A model generated the notes under the pieces. It searched no databases, had not been told where the DNA came from, and was given only the letters and a program-made list of their open reading frames with translations. This document shows positions 16,803 through 25,543 of a stretch of DNA of 37,096 nt, one piece after another; within the stretch, counting starts at the first letter, position 1; every line of letters begins with the position of its first letter. The stretch is taken from positions 1 to 37,096 of the forward strand of contig NZ_JAUYTS010000001.1 of the NCBI RefSeq assembly GCF_030695085.1, given 5' to 3'. This stretch comes from Falsiroseomonas sp. Its GTDB lineage: Bacteria; Pseudomonadota; Alphaproteobacteria; Acetobacterales; Acetobacteraceae. A program made the translations under genes and the position numbers.

Positions 16803-18197
16803 TCAGCCGGCGAAATCCGCGCGTTTCAGCGCGCCCACCCGGCGCAGCAAGGCGACCCAGGCGGCAAACCCCTCCGGGATCGCGCTTTCGCGCCAATTCT
16901 CGTCCGGCGCGTGGAAATCCTCATCCGCCGTGGCGAAGGAGAACATGACGGTGTGCAGGCCGAGCACGCGGTGGACGATATCCGTAAGCGGCAGCGTCGC
17001 GCCCATCCGCACCCGCAGCGGCTTCGTGCCGGTGGTGGATTCCAGCGCTGTCTCCGCCGCCAGCAGCAGCGGATGCGCCGGCGGCACGGCGGTGGCAGGG
17101 GTGCCATCGCGATGCGTGCTGATCTCCAGCGCCACGCCGCGCGGGCAATGGGCGCGCAGATGCGTGGTGACGGCGGCCAGCACCCGCGCCGGGTCCTGCC
17201 CCGGCACCAGGCGCATGGACAGCTTGGCGAAGGCCTGGTTCGGGATCACGGTCTTGCCGCCCGGCCCGGTATAGCCACCCCACATCCCGTTCACCTCCAG
17301 CGTCGGGCGCAGCCAGAGGCGTTCGAGGAATTGCGCCGTGGTGAGGCCGCTCGGCGGTGCGCCGATGGAGGCGTCATGTGCCTTCACGTCGAAGGGGATT
17401 TTCGCGAGTTCGGCGCGCGTTGCGGCATCCGGTGGCGTGGCGCCATCCTCGAAGCCCGCCACCGCGATTTCACCGCGCGCATCACGCAGCGAGGCCAGAA
17501 GCTGCGCCATGGCCTGCGCCGCATTCGCCACCACGCCGCCATAGCGGCCCGAATGTAGGTCCTTCCCCGCGCTGCGCACCGAAACCTCCAGCGCCGCCAC
17601 GCCGCGGGTCGCGACCGTGATGGTCGGCAGGTCCGCCCGCCAGCGCGCGCCATCGGCGGAGAGCACGGCATCGGCGGCGAACAGCCCGCGATTCCGTTCC
17701 AGGATCTTGGTCAGTGTCGCGGAGCCGACTTCCTCCTCGCCTTCCAGCAGGATGGTGACGTTGCAGGGCAGGCGGCCTTCCACCGCGAGAAAGGCGCCGA
17801 GTGTCTCGATCGCCAGCAGGGAGGGGCCCTTGTCGTCGGACACGCCGCGGCCGTGCAGCCTTCCGTTGCGTGGCGTGAGCTGGAAGGGGGGCGAGGTCCA
17901 GGCCGCCACCGGGTCCGGCGGCTGCACGTCGTAATGGCCATAGACCAGCAGCGTCGGCGCGTTGGGTCCGGCGCCGTGCCAGCTTGCGGTGACGGCTGCG
18001 TGGCCACCGGCCGCAACCTCCCGCACTTCCTGGAAACCGAGCGCGGCGAGCCGTGCGCACCACCAATCCCGCGCCTCCGCCATGCCGGGCGCATAGGCGG
18101 GATCGGTGGAGACGGAGGGGCAGGCGACCAGCGCGGCCAGCCGTGCGACGAAGCCGGTGCGATCGGCCAGCAGATGCGCCAGGACCGGGTCGGTCAT
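16803..18197 (-). CDS. M20-family metallopeptidase (dipeptidase-like)
   Basis: This 464-residue cytoplasmic hydrolase is of the M20 family (CNDP/ArgE-like), which uses two zinc ions to cleave dipeptides or N-acyl amino acids. Metal and catalytic motifs are visible: VYGHYDVQPPDP (first His ligand and Asp), GVSDDKGP (bridging Asp), LEGEEEVGS (general base Glu and Glu ligand) and, near the C-terminus, EDFHAPDENW (last His ligand). The dimerisation domain lies between, around GGKTVIPNQAFAKLSMRL. The ATG at 18197 overlaps the stop of the upstream gene (ATGA); an extension to 18269 would run further into that gene and is rejected. It is the last gene of a four-gene leftward operon beginning with a peptide-type solute-binding protein, so its substrate is probably what that protein imports or an intermediate of it. 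Confidence 0.88.
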   Translation of the reverse strand: MTDPVLAHLLADRTGFVARLAALVACPSVSTDPAYAPGMAEARDWWCARLAALGFQEVREVAAGGHAAVTASWHGAGPNAPTLLVYGHYDVQPPDPVAAWTSPPFQLTPRNGRLHGRGVSDDKGPSLLAIETLGAFLAVEGRLPCNVTILLEGEEEVGSATLTKILERNRGLFAADAVLSADGARWRADLPTITVATRGVAALEVSVRSAGKDLHSGRYGGVVANAAQAMAQLLASLRDARGEIAVAGFEDGATPPDAATRAELAKIPFDVKAHDASIGAPPSGLTTAQFLERLWLRPTLEVNGMWGGYTGPGGKTVIPNQAFAKLSMRLVPGQDPARVLAAVTTHLRAHCPRGVALEISTHRDGTPATAVPPAHPLLLAAETALESTTGTKPLRVRMGATLPLTDIVHRVLGLHTVMFSFATADEDFHAPDENWRESAIPEGFAAWVALLRRVGALKRADFAG

Positions 18198-19204
18198 GCC
18201 AGCAACGCGGCGAAGGTTTCGGGGGACTGCGCGCGGCGCCCGGTCTCGATATCCGCGATCAGGGCGCACAGCTTCCGCATCACCGGCACGGCGATGCCCT
18301 TCTCCGCGGCGAGGGCCGGCACCAGGCCGATCTGCGCATCCGCTTCGGTCTTGCGGCGGCGCACGGCCAGGTCGCGCCAGATGCCGGAATGGGTCTTGGC
18401 GCCGACCGCGTTGAAGTCGCGCAACCAGTCAACGACCACTTTGCCTTCGGCGTCCGGCACGCCGGGGGCGAAGGCCATGGGCCGGAACTCGCCGAAGCCG
18501 CGCGGGGTGACGCCATGCGCCAGCGCGGTGGCGACCACTTCGCGCCCCAGCGCCAGCCAGGCGGGCAGGCGGGCGGGGTCGCCGAAATTCACGCTCATGC
18601 TGTCATTGTTCAGCGCGGTGGCGAACAGCATGGCGCCATAGGCCATCTTGCCCCAGAGGTAGGACCAGATGTCGTCGGTGAGGATCGCATCCGGCTCGAA
18701 TTCCCGGCACAGCGCGAACATCGCCTCCGTCCGCGGCCGCGTGGTGCCGTCCAGCTCGCCGATCACCACGGCGCTGCGATTGCCGAACAGGATCTCGCCC
18801 GGGCCGTGCCAATCGGCGCCGAAATTCACGAAGCAGCCCATCACGCGATTGGCGCCGAAGGCGCGCGACAGCGCAATCTCGTTCAACCCGTTCTGCGCGG
18901 AGAAGACGAAGCCATCGGGGGCGAGATGCGGCGCCAGCATCGGGATTGCGGCCTCCGTCGCCTGCGCCTTCACCGCGAGGATGATGCGGGAATAGGTGCC
19001 GGTCAGTTCCGCCGGCGTCACCGCCGGGATCACCTGGGTGAAATCGGCGACCGGACCGCTGATGTGCAGGCCGCGCGTGCGGCAGGCCTCGACATGCTCG
19101 GCGACGGTGTCCACCAGCAGCACGTCGTGTCCCGCCCGCGCCCAGAAGGCGCCGAGCGTGCCGCCGATGGCGCCGGCGCCCCAGATGATTATCGGGTCTG
19201 CCAT
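18194..19204 (-). CDS. Ketopantoate reductase-family (PanE/ApbA) oxidoreductase
   Basis: This 336-residue protein has the two-domain fold of 2-dehydropantoate 2-reductase. The NAD(P)-binding loop is IIIWGAGAIGGTLGAFWARA (residues 5-24). LAVKAQATEAAI and FSAQNGLNEIALSRAFGANR follow in the order seen in PanE. The catalytic-Lys helix is in DIWSYLWGKMAYGAMLFATA. The usual Asn and Ser/Glu of the substrate region are harder to place. Lying in a transport-linked catabolic operon, it is probably a paralogue acting on a 2-keto or 3-keto acid from the imported compound rather than the coenzyme A pathway enzyme; this is inference. It overlaps the creatininase gene by 16 nt and the M20 gene by 4 nt. Confidence 0.8.
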   Translation of the reverse strand: MADPIIIWGAGAIGGTLGAFWARAGHDVLLVDTVAEHVEACRTRGLHISGPVADFTQVIPAVTPAELTGTYSRIILAVKAQATEAAIPMLAPHLAPDGFVFSAQNGLNEIALSRAFGANRVMGCFVNFGADWHGPGEILFGNRSAVVIGELDGTTRPRTEAMFALCREFEPDAILTDDIWSYLWGKMAYGAMLFATALNNDSMSVNFGDPARLPAWLALGREVVATALAHGVTPRGFGEFRPMAFAPGVPDAEGKVVVDWLRDFNAVGAKTHSGIWRDLAVRRRKTEADAQIGLVPALAAEKGIAVPVMRKLCALIADIETGRRAQSPETFAALLA

Positions 19205-19896
19205 GGTCCCTCCAGCGCCTCACGGGTTTCAGCCACGCCGGTTTCCCAGATCTTCTGCATCGTCGCGTCGTCGATCTGCCACGGCCCGCCGAAGGCGCCG
19301 TCGCCCAGGATTTCCCGCGTCTGCGCCGGGCCGCTGGCCTTCATGCGTGCCAGGTCGGGGGTCGGCTTGCGGCCCTCCGGGGCCGGCGCATGGGCCAGGC
19401 GGGTCCAGGGGTAGTTCTCGAACCAATTGCCGTGGCTGGCCGAGCCATCGGCCGCCAGCGCCGCGGCCCAGACGCGCGGCGTATTGTACCAGTTGTGGAA
19501 TTTCAGGCTGAGGCCCGGCGTTTCCGCCATCATCTCCTGCAACAGGGCGGCGACCGGCGCATTGCCGCCATGGCCGTTCACCACCAGCACGCGCCGGAAG
19601 CCGACGCGCCGCGCGCTGTCTACCAGATCCCGCATCACCGCCAGCAGCGTGGCGACGCGGAGCGAGACGCTGCCGGGGAATTCGGCGAAATAGGGGGCGA
19701 GGCCGAAGGGCATCACGGGAAACACCGGCACGCCCAGCGGTGCGGCGGCTTCGCGGGATACGCGCTCCGCCAATATCGCATCCGTGGCCAGCGAAAGCTG
19801 CGCGTGCTGTTCCGTGCTGCCCAGCGGCAGCACGCAGCGGTCATCGAGGCGCAGCCGCGCCTCGATATCCATCCAGTTGTGGTCCGGAATGAACAT
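19189..19896 (-). CDS. Creatininase-family amidohydrolase
   Basis: This 235-residue protein belongs to the creatininase/MftE group, divalent-metal enzymes that open cyclic or linear amides. Metal-binding motifs are visible: LPLGSTEQHAQLSLATDAIL (residues 23-42, with Glu, His and Asp ligands), VVNGHGGNAPV (about 104-114) and SHGNWFENYPWT (Glu ligand, about 153-164). FGDGAFGGP-like sequence near the end reads LGDGAFGGPW. The family covers creatininase, mycofactocin peptidase and formamide hydrolases, so the name alone does not give the substrate. No creatinase or mycofactocin gene is nearby. The start overlaps the stop of the solute-binding protein gene (TGATG), so it is co-translated with a transporter component. 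Confidence 0.85.
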   Translation of the reverse strand: MFIPDHNWMDIEARLRLDDRCVLPLGSTEQHAQLSLATDAILAERVSREAAAPLGVPVFPVMPFGLAPYFAEFPGSVSLRVATLLAVMRDLVDSARRVGFRRVLVVNGHGGNAPVAALLQEMMAETPGLSLKFHNWYNTPRVWAAALAADGSASHGNWFENYPWTRLAHAPAPEGRKPTPDLARMKASGPAQTREILGDGAFGGPWQIDDATMQKIWETGVAETREALEGPWQTR

Positions 19897-21482
19897 CAGC
19901 GTGTCGGCACGATGTCCATCGCCAGCGTGTCCTCATCCGTCCGTGCACGGACCAGGTTCACCCGGTCCCGACGCATTGCCCAGGCGGAGCCGACGGAGGC
20001 CAGCGGCATGCCAACACGTTCCTGCGTGAACAGCACGCCGATCTGGTGCAGCAGCTCCTCCCGCTTCTTGGTGTCCAACTCCACCGAGGCGGCCTGGATC
20101 AGCCGGTCCATCTCCGGGTTCGAATAGCCATGCCAGTTGAAGGCGCCGAGGCGCAGCGCCGGGTTGTTGGTATGGGCGTTCGACGAATAATAGTAGTTCG
20201 CCTCGCCGGTCAGCGTGCCCCAGCCGGCCATGATGTTGGACAGCTCGCCACGGGCGCGGGCGGGGAAGATCACCGCCGCCGGCTGCCCGGCGGCCTGCAC
20301 CTCGATGCCGATGCGGGCGAACATCTGGGCCAGCGCGGTGCCCACGCCATTGTCGCCCGGCAGGCGGTTATTCGTGAAATTCAGCACCATGCGGAAGCCG
20401 TTAGGGTAGCCGGCCTCGGCCAGCAGGGTGCGGGCGCGGGCCAGGTTCGGCGTCGGGATCGGGATGGCCGGATTGAAGCCGAAGATGCCGGGCGTGACCA
20501 TCTGCCCCTGCGGCGTGCCGAGGCCCTCCATGGCGATCTCGGCCAGGGCGCGGCGGTCGATCGCGAGGTCCATCGCCTCCCGCACCCGGATATCGCGATA
20601 GGGGTTGGCGGTGAGGCGTGAGCCGTCGCGCGCCGTCACCTGCGGCGTGGTCTCGCGGTAGTCGAGCTGCAGGTTGAAGACATAGACCGTGTCCGCCTTC
20701 ACCACGCGCAGCGCGCGGTCGCGTTCCAGAGTCGAGACATCGGCCGCCGGCACGCGCACGATCATGTCCACCTGGCCGGTGCGAAGCTGCGCGACTCGGG
20801 CGGCGTCGTTCGGGATTTCGCGGCGGATGTGCCGCGCCCAGGGCTGCGCGCCGCCCCAATAGGCGTCGTTGCGCTCCACAACGAACTGCTCCCGCGGGGT
20901 CCAGGAGACGAAGCGGTAGGGCCCCGTGCCGATGGCGGCGCGACCGGTGTTGAAGGCCTCGTTGCTGGTCTCCGGCGTCAGCCCGGCGGTGGCGCGGGCG
21001 GAGGTGATGAAGACGCGAATGAAATCATTGGGCAGCGTCGGCGCGGGGCCATCCGTGATGACATGCAGCCTGTGCGGGTCGACGATCCGCAGATCCTTCA
21101 CGCTGCGGACATAGATGCGCGTCGGATTCGGGCCGGACAGCACCTGCATGCGGCGAATCGAGGCCACCACATCCTCTGCCGTCATCGGGCTGCCGTCATG
21201 GAAGGTGACGCCCTGGCGCAGCTTGAATTCCCAGGTGGTGTTGTCGATCGGCCGCCAGCTTTCGGCGATGCCGGGCTCCAACTGAAGATTGTCGCCGCTG
21301 GTCACCAGCGTATCGAAGACATGCTTCAGCGCCTCCGCATGGGTGCCGGTGGCTGTGAAGTGGGGGTCCACCCCTTCCGGCCCGGCGCGCACGCCGAGGT
21401 TCAGCGTCTGGGCGCCGGCGACGCCCGTCATGAGGAGGCTGGTGGTGGCCGCCAAGGCGAGGCGACGGAAGGTCTGGGCCAT
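19896..21482 (-). CDS. ABC transporter solute-binding protein, peptide/opine type (family 5)
   Basis: This 528-residue periplasmic protein captures substrate for the divergently encoded permeases and ATPases. Residues 1-24 are a Sec signal peptide (RRLALAATTSLLMTGVAGA) with likely cleavage after GAQ or AGA. Mature-protein landmarks of the SBP_bac_5 family include LEPGIAESWRPIDNTTWEFK, LRQGVTFHDGSPMTAEDVV and later AMDLAIDRRALAEIAMEGLG and AEAGYPNGF. Family members bind di- and oligopeptides, nickel, opines, heme or glutathione; ligand cannot be told from sequence by eye. The ATG at 21482 has GGGAG about 8 nt upstream. It heads a four-gene overlapping operon with creatininase-, PanE- and M20-family enzymes. 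Confidence 0.92.
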   Translation of the reverse strand: MAQTFRRLALAATTSLLMTGVAGAQTLNLGVRAGPEGVDPHFTATGTHAEALKHVFDTLVTSGDNLQLEPGIAESWRPIDNTTWEFKLRQGVTFHDGSPMTAEDVVASIRRMQVLSGPNPTRIYVRSVKDLRIVDPHRLHVITDGPAPTLPNDFIRVFITSARATAGLTPETSNEAFNTGRAAIGTGPYRFVSWTPREQFVVERNDAYWGGAQPWARHIRREIPNDAARVAQLRTGQVDMIVRVPAADVSTLERDRALRVVKADTVYVFNLQLDYRETTPQVTARDGSRLTANPYRDIRVREAMDLAIDRRALAEIAMEGLGTPQGQMVTPGIFGFNPAIPIPTPNLARARTLLAEAGYPNGFRMVLNFTNNRLPGDNGVGTALAQMFARIGIEVQAAGQPAAVIFPARARGELSNIMAGWGTLTGEANYYYSSNAHTNNPALRLGAFNWHGYSNPEMDRLIQAASVELDTKKREELLHQIGVLFTQERVGMPLASVGSAWAMRRDRVNLVRARTDEDTLAMDIVPTR

Positions 21483-21566
21483 TTATGGTCTCCCGGGGAA
21501 GCGTCCTGTCACGGTGATGGTAGGAACGGCTTGCGTCCGCTGTCCATGCCCCGATACTGCACCGCA
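21483..21566. promoter_or_regulatory. Divergent promoter region of the ABC transporter divergon
   Basis: Only 84 bp separate the solute-binding protein start from the first permease start. Promoters for both directions, and any shared operator, must lie here or inside the gene starts. I see no clear hexamer pair or strong palindrome, and the permease has no good ribosome site directly before either candidate ATG (21546 or 21567). No regulator gene adjoins the divergon. Confidence 0.4.
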
Positions 21567-22541
21567 ATGCTCGGCTTCATCATCCAGCGACTCCTGCAAT
21601 CCGTCGGCGTCATGCTTGCCATGTCGGCGCTCGTGTTCGTTGGCGTATACGCCATCGGCAACCCGATCGACGTGCTGATCTCCCCGGACGCGACCCAGGA
21701 CATCCGGGAGGATGTGATCCGCCGCTACGGCTTGGACCTGCCGTTGTGGCAACAATATTTCGCCTTCCTCGGGCGGTTGCTCTCGGGCGATTTCGGGCGG
21801 TCCTTCGTGTTCGACATCCCGGTGCTGGAACTGGTGCTGGCACGCTTGCCGGCCACCTTGGAACTGGCGCTGGCCTCCGTTCTGATCGGCGCCTTCATTG
21901 GCATTCCGCTCGGCATCTATGCCGGCTACCGGCCGGAGGCGGCCTCGTCGCGGGCCATCATGGCGGTGTCGGTGCTCGGATTCTCCGTGCCCACCTTCTG
22001 GGTCGGGCTGCTGCTGATCCTGACCTTCGCGGTCAATCTCGGCTGGTTGCCGGCGGGGGATCGCGGGCCGCTGGTCGAGGTGTTCGGCATCGGCTGGTCC
22101 TTCCTGAGCGCCGAGGGGCTGAGCTACCTGATCCTGCCCGCGCTGAACCTGTCGCTGTTCAAGCTGGCGATGATGATCCGCCTGGCGCGCGCCGGGACGC
22201 GGGAGACGATGCTGACCGATACGGTGAAATTCGCCCGGGCCGCCGGGCTTTCCGAATTCACCATCCTGCGGCGCCACGTGTTGCGGCTGATCTCGATTCC
22301 GCTGGTCACCGTGTTCGGGCTGGAATTTGCCTCCACCCTGGCCTTTGCGGTGGTGACGGAGACGATCTTCTCCTGGCCTGGAGTCGGCAAGCTGATCATC
22401 GATTCGATCACCTCGCTCGATCGGCCGGTGATGGTGGCCTATCTCGTGCTCGTCGCCTTCTTCTTCGTGGTGATCAACCTGGTGGTCGATCTGTCCTACG
22501 CGCTGCTGGACCCGCGGCTGCGGCGGGGGCGCGCGGCGTGA
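21567..22541 (+). CDS. ABC transporter permease, DppB/OppB type
   Basis: This 324-residue inner-membrane protein forms half of the translocation channel. The first membrane segment is near the start (FIIQRLLQSVGVMLAMSALVF). About five more hydrophobic spans follow, including LVLVAFFFVVINLVVDLSYA near the end. The OppB N-terminal pattern DVIRRYGLDLPLWQQYFAFL and the coupling-helix region AGLSEFTILRRHVLRLISIP, followed by VVTETIFSWPGVGKL, are typical of the family. The start at 21567 places the first membrane segment normally; an ATG at 21546 would add seven residues. It is the first gene of the rightward transporter operon, divergent from the binding protein. Confidence 0.92.
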   Translation: MLGFIIQRLLQSVGVMLAMSALVFVGVYAIGNPIDVLISPDATQDIREDVIRRYGLDLPLWQQYFAFLGRLLSGDFGRSFVFDIPVLELVLARLPATLELALASVLIGAFIGIPLGIYAGYRPEAASSRAIMAVSVLGFSVPTFWVGLLLILTFAVNLGWLPAGDRGPLVEVFGIGWSFLSAEGLSYLILPALNLSLFKLAMMIRLARAGTRETMLTDTVKFARAAGLSEFTILRRHVLRLISIPLVTVFGLEFASTLAFAVVTETIFSWPGVGKLIIDSITSLDRPVMVAYLVLVAFFFVVINLVVDLSYALLDPRLRRGRAA

Positions 22542-22602
22542 CTGTATCCGATGATCGCAGGGCGCAGCCGGCGAGCACCGGAAAGCTGAATCGGATGCGC
22601 CT

Positions 22603-23463
22603 GTGAAAAGCTTCTGGCGGGAATACCGGGAGAATTGGGTTGCCGTCGTGGCGCTCGCGGTCGTCGTGCTGGTGGTGCTGGCCGCGCTGACGGCGCCGAT
22701 CTTCGCGCCGCAGGACCCCTATGACCTGGCGATCCTCGACCTGATGGATGCGCGGCGGCCGCCGGGCTATGTCGGCTCCGGCGAATACACGCATTGGCTG
22801 GGCACGGATGCGCAGGGGCGGGACCTGCTTTCCGCGATTCTCTACGGGCTCCGCATTTCCTTGCAGATGGGGCTGGTGGCCGGCGCGGTGGCGATGACGC
22901 TGGGCGCCACGCTCGGCATTCTCTCCGCGCATCTTGGCGGATGGGTCGAGGCGCTGGTGATGCGGGTGGTGGACCTGCAGCTGTCCTTCCCCGCGATCCT
23001 GCTTGCGCTGGTGCTGGTGGCGGTGCTGGGGCAGGGGAAGACGCAGCTCATCATCGCGCTGGTGGCCGCGCAATATGCGTATTTTGCCCGCACCGCCTAT
23101 GGCGCCGCCACGGCGGAGCGGCAGAAGGATTATGTGGAGGCCGCTTCCGCCACGCCGCTGCCGAGCTGGCGCGTCGTGCTGCGCCACATCCTGCCGAACT
23201 GCCTGCCGCCGCTGATCGTGGTCGGCACCGTGCAGGTGGCGAATGCCATCGCGCTGGAGGCCACGCTGTCCTTCCTTGGCCTCGGGCTGCCGCCGACCGA
23301 ACCTTCGCTGGGCATGCTCATCGCCAATGGCTTTCCCTACATGATGAACGGGCGAAGCTGGATCTCGGTCTATCCCGGCATCGCGCTGATCCTGCTGATC
23401 GTCGCCATCAACATCGTCGGCGACCAGATCCGCGACCAGTTCAACCCGAGGCTCCGCAAATGA
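22603..23463 (+). CDS. ABC transporter permease, DppC/OppC type
   Basis: This 286-residue inner-membrane protein pairs with the preceding permease. Residues 12-34 form the first membrane helix, followed by the OppC-type periplasmic loop ending in HWLGTDAQGRDLLSAILYGL (about 65-84). The coupling region EAASATPLPSWRVVLRHILP and LEATLSFLGLGLPPTEPSLG are family signatures. The start is a GTG at 22603, because no in-frame ATG exists before residue 48; its ribosome site is weak. The 61-bp gap after the first permease is the largest in this operon. The stop overlaps the next ATP-binding gene as ATGA. Confidence 0.9.
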   Translation: MKSFWREYRENWVAVVALAVVVLVVLAALTAPIFAPQDPYDLAILDLMDARRPPGYVGSGEYTHWLGTDAQGRDLLSAILYGLRISLQMGLVAGAVAMTLGATLGILSAHLGGWVEALVMRVVDLQLSFPAILLALVLVAVLGQGKTQLIIALVAAQYAYFARTAYGAATAERQKDYVEAASATPLPSWRVVLRHILPNCLPPLIVVGTVQVANAIALEATLSFLGLGLPPTEPSLGMLIANGFPYMMNGRSWISVYPGIALILLIVAINIVGDQIRDQFNPRLRK

Positions 23464-24425
23464 GCCTTCTCGAAGTCCGCGATCTGCGCACGCATTTCTT
23501 CACCCGCGCCGGCGTTGTGAAAGCGGTGGAAGGCGTGTCCTTCAGCCTGGCACGTGGCGAGATCCTGGGCCTGGTCGGCGAAAGCGGCTCCGGCAAATCC
23601 GTCACCGGCTTCTCGCTGATCGGGCTGGTCGATCCACCCGGCCGCATCGTCTCCGGCTCCATCCGCTTCGATGGGCAGGAACTGGTGGGTCTCAAGCAGC
23701 CGGAGATGCGCAGGCTGCGCGGCAAGCGCATCGCCATGGTGTTCCAGGACCCGGCGGCCACGCTCAACCCGGTGCTGACCATCGGCCAGCAGATGGCGCT
23801 CGCCGTGCGCGCGCATGGTGGGGCGAGCGAGGCGGCGGCGCGGGACCTGGCGACCCGCACCCTGACTCGCGTCGGCATTCCGGATGCGGCGGCGCGGCTG
23901 GATGCCTATCCGCATGAATTTTCCGGCGGCATGCGCCAACGCGTGGCGATCGCGACGGCGCTGCTGCATGGGCCGGACCTGATCATCGCGGACGAGCCGA
24001 CCACGGCGCTCGACGTCTCGATCCAGGCGCAGATCCTGGCGGAGATGCAGAAACTGGCGCGGGAGACCGGGACGGCGCTGGTCTGGATCAGCCACGACCT
24101 CGCCACCGTCTCCTCCCTCGCGGACCGGCTGTTGGTCATGTATGCGGGCCGCATCGTCGAATCCGGCAAGGTGGGAGAGGTGCTGCGCGCGCCGCGCCAC
24201 CATTACACGCGCGGGCTGCTGGACAGCCTGCCTGCTACGGCGAAGCCAGGCGAGAAGCTGAACCAGATCCCCGGCACCACGCCGAGCCTGCTTGCCCTGC
24301 CGCCCGGCTGTCCCTTCGCGCCACGCTGCCCGCGCGCCGATGCCGTCTGTGCGAATGACCCGCCGGATGTGGTGACGGGCGACCGGCTGGTGCGCTGCCA
24401 TCATCCGCTGGGGGTGGCGGCGTGA
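23460..24425 (+). CDS. ABC transporter ATP-binding protein, DppD/OppD type
   Basis: This 321-residue cytoplasmic ATPase drives the transporter. Walker A is GESGSGKSVT (about 40-49), the Q-loop lies in MVFQDPAATLNPV, the ABC signature is FSGGMRQRVAIA, Walker B is LIIADEPTTALD and the switch His is in WISHDLATV. The C-terminal oligopeptide-transporter extension has the Cys motif PPGCPFAPRCPRADAVC followed by RCHHP, which in this family can bind an Fe-S cluster. It overlaps the genes on both sides (ATGA before, GTGA after), showing tight operon organisation. Confidence 0.93.
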   Translation: MSLLEVRDLRTHFFTRAGVVKAVEGVSFSLARGEILGLVGESGSGKSVTGFSLIGLVDPPGRIVSGSIRFDGQELVGLKQPEMRRLRGKRIAMVFQDPAATLNPVLTIGQQMALAVRAHGGASEAAARDLATRTLTRVGIPDAAARLDAYPHEFSGGMRQRVAIATALLHGPDLIIADEPTTALDVSIQAQILAEMQKLARETGTALVWISHDLATVSSLADRLLVMYAGRIVESGKVGEVLRAPRHHYTRGLLDSLPATAKPGEKLNQIPGTTPSLLALPPGCPFAPRCPRADAVCANDPPDVVTGDRLVRCHHPLGVAA

Positions 24426-25462
24426 GTGCGCCCGATCGGCAGAGCGGCGAAGGGCGCGGCGCCGTGAATCGGCCGCTTGCGGAGCAGGTTCTCGTCGCCG
24501 AAGGCGTCACCAAGCGCTTCGACCCGCGCCTGTCGCTCGGCGACCGCATTGCCGGCGCGCTGGGCGCGCAGGTGGAACGGCGGGCGGTGCAGGCGGTGTC
24601 CGACGTCTCGCTCTCCGTCACCGCGGGCGAAACGCTGGGGCTGGTGGGCGAGAGCGGCTGCGGCAAATCGACGCTCGGCCGCATGCTGGCCGGCATCATG
24701 GCGCCGACCAGCGGCCGCGTGCTGGTCTCCGGCGCGGCACCCATGGCCGGGCGGCACAAGGCCACCACGCGCATCCAGACGGTTTTCCAGGACCCCTTCG
24801 CCTCGTTGAACCCGCGCATGCGCATTGGCGAGACCATCGCCGAGGGCCCCGTCACCCATGGCTTGACCACCCGCGCTGCCGCGCCGCGCATGGTGGCGGA
24901 ATGGCTGGCGCGCGTCGGCCTCGACCCTGCCTTCGCCACGCGCTTCCCGCACCAATTCTCCGGCGGCCAGCGGCAACGCGTGGCCATCGCGCGGGCGCTT
25001 GCGATGCAGCCGGAGATGCTGGTCTGCGACGAGCCGGTGGCCTCGCTGGATGTCTCGATCCAGGCGCAGATCCTGAACCTGTTCCTGGATCTGCGGCGCG
25101 ACCTCGGCCTGACCTGCGTGTTCATCTCGCATGACCTGTCCGTGGTGCGGCATGTCTCGGACCGCGTCGCCATCATGTATCTCGGCCGCATCGTCGAAAG
25201 CGGCATCGCCGCGCGCATCTACGCCGCGCCGCGCCACCCCTACACCCAGGGGCTGCTGGACAGCGTGCCGAAGCTGCGGCTGCAGGGCGATGAGGCGGCG
25301 AACTTCAAGCCGATTGCCGGCGAGCTGCCATCCCCGCTGTCGCCACCCTCCGGCTGCGCCTTCCACCCGCGCTGCCCGAAGGCGACCGACATCTGCCGCG
25401 CCGAACGCCCGGCTCTGACGCCGCGTGAGGATGGCGCGCTGGTGGCCTGCCATCACGCGTAA
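24422..25462 (+). CDS. ABC transporter ATP-binding protein, DppF/OppF type
   Basis: This 346-residue ATPase is the partner of the preceding one. It has Walker A GESGCGKSTL (about 78-87), FQDPFASLNPR, signature FSGGQRQRVAIARAL, Walker B MLVCDEPVASLD and switch His in FISHDLSVVRH. The C-terminal Cys motif is SGCAFHPRCPKATDIC, followed by ACHH at the end. The start is GTG at 24422, overlapping the upstream stop as GTGA. It closes the permease/ATPase operon; a stem-loop spans its stop codon. Confidence 0.93.
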   Translation: MSAPDRQSGEGRGAVNRPLAEQVLVAEGVTKRFDPRLSLGDRIAGALGAQVERRAVQAVSDVSLSVTAGETLGLVGESGCGKSTLGRMLAGIMAPTSGRVLVSGAAPMAGRHKATTRIQTVFQDPFASLNPRMRIGETIAEGPVTHGLTTRAAAPRMVAEWLARVGLDPAFATRFPHQFSGGQRQRVAIARALAMQPEMLVCDEPVASLDVSIQAQILNLFLDLRRDLGLTCVFISHDLSVVRHVSDRVAIMYLGRIVESGIAARIYAAPRHPYTQGLLDSVPKLRLQGDEAANFKPIAGELPSPLSPPSGCAFHPRCPKATDICRAERPALTPREDGALVACHHA

Positions 25463-25470
25463 TCGCGTGA
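25453..25470 (+). terminator. Stem-loop enclosing the stop codon of the last transporter gene
   Basis: TCACGCG-TAAT-CGCGTGA forms a perfect 7-bp stem with a 4-nt loop, and the loop contains the TAA stop codon (25460-25462). No T-run follows, so it is not a textbook intrinsic terminator; it may act in RNA 3'-end protection or together with Rho. Confidence 0.4.
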
Positions 25471-25543
25471 AGCAGAGCGAAACGCGGCAAGGCGCCGCGG
25501 CTGGTTAACCTGCGCCCGGCAAGACAGTCAGGAGCCCTCGCCG

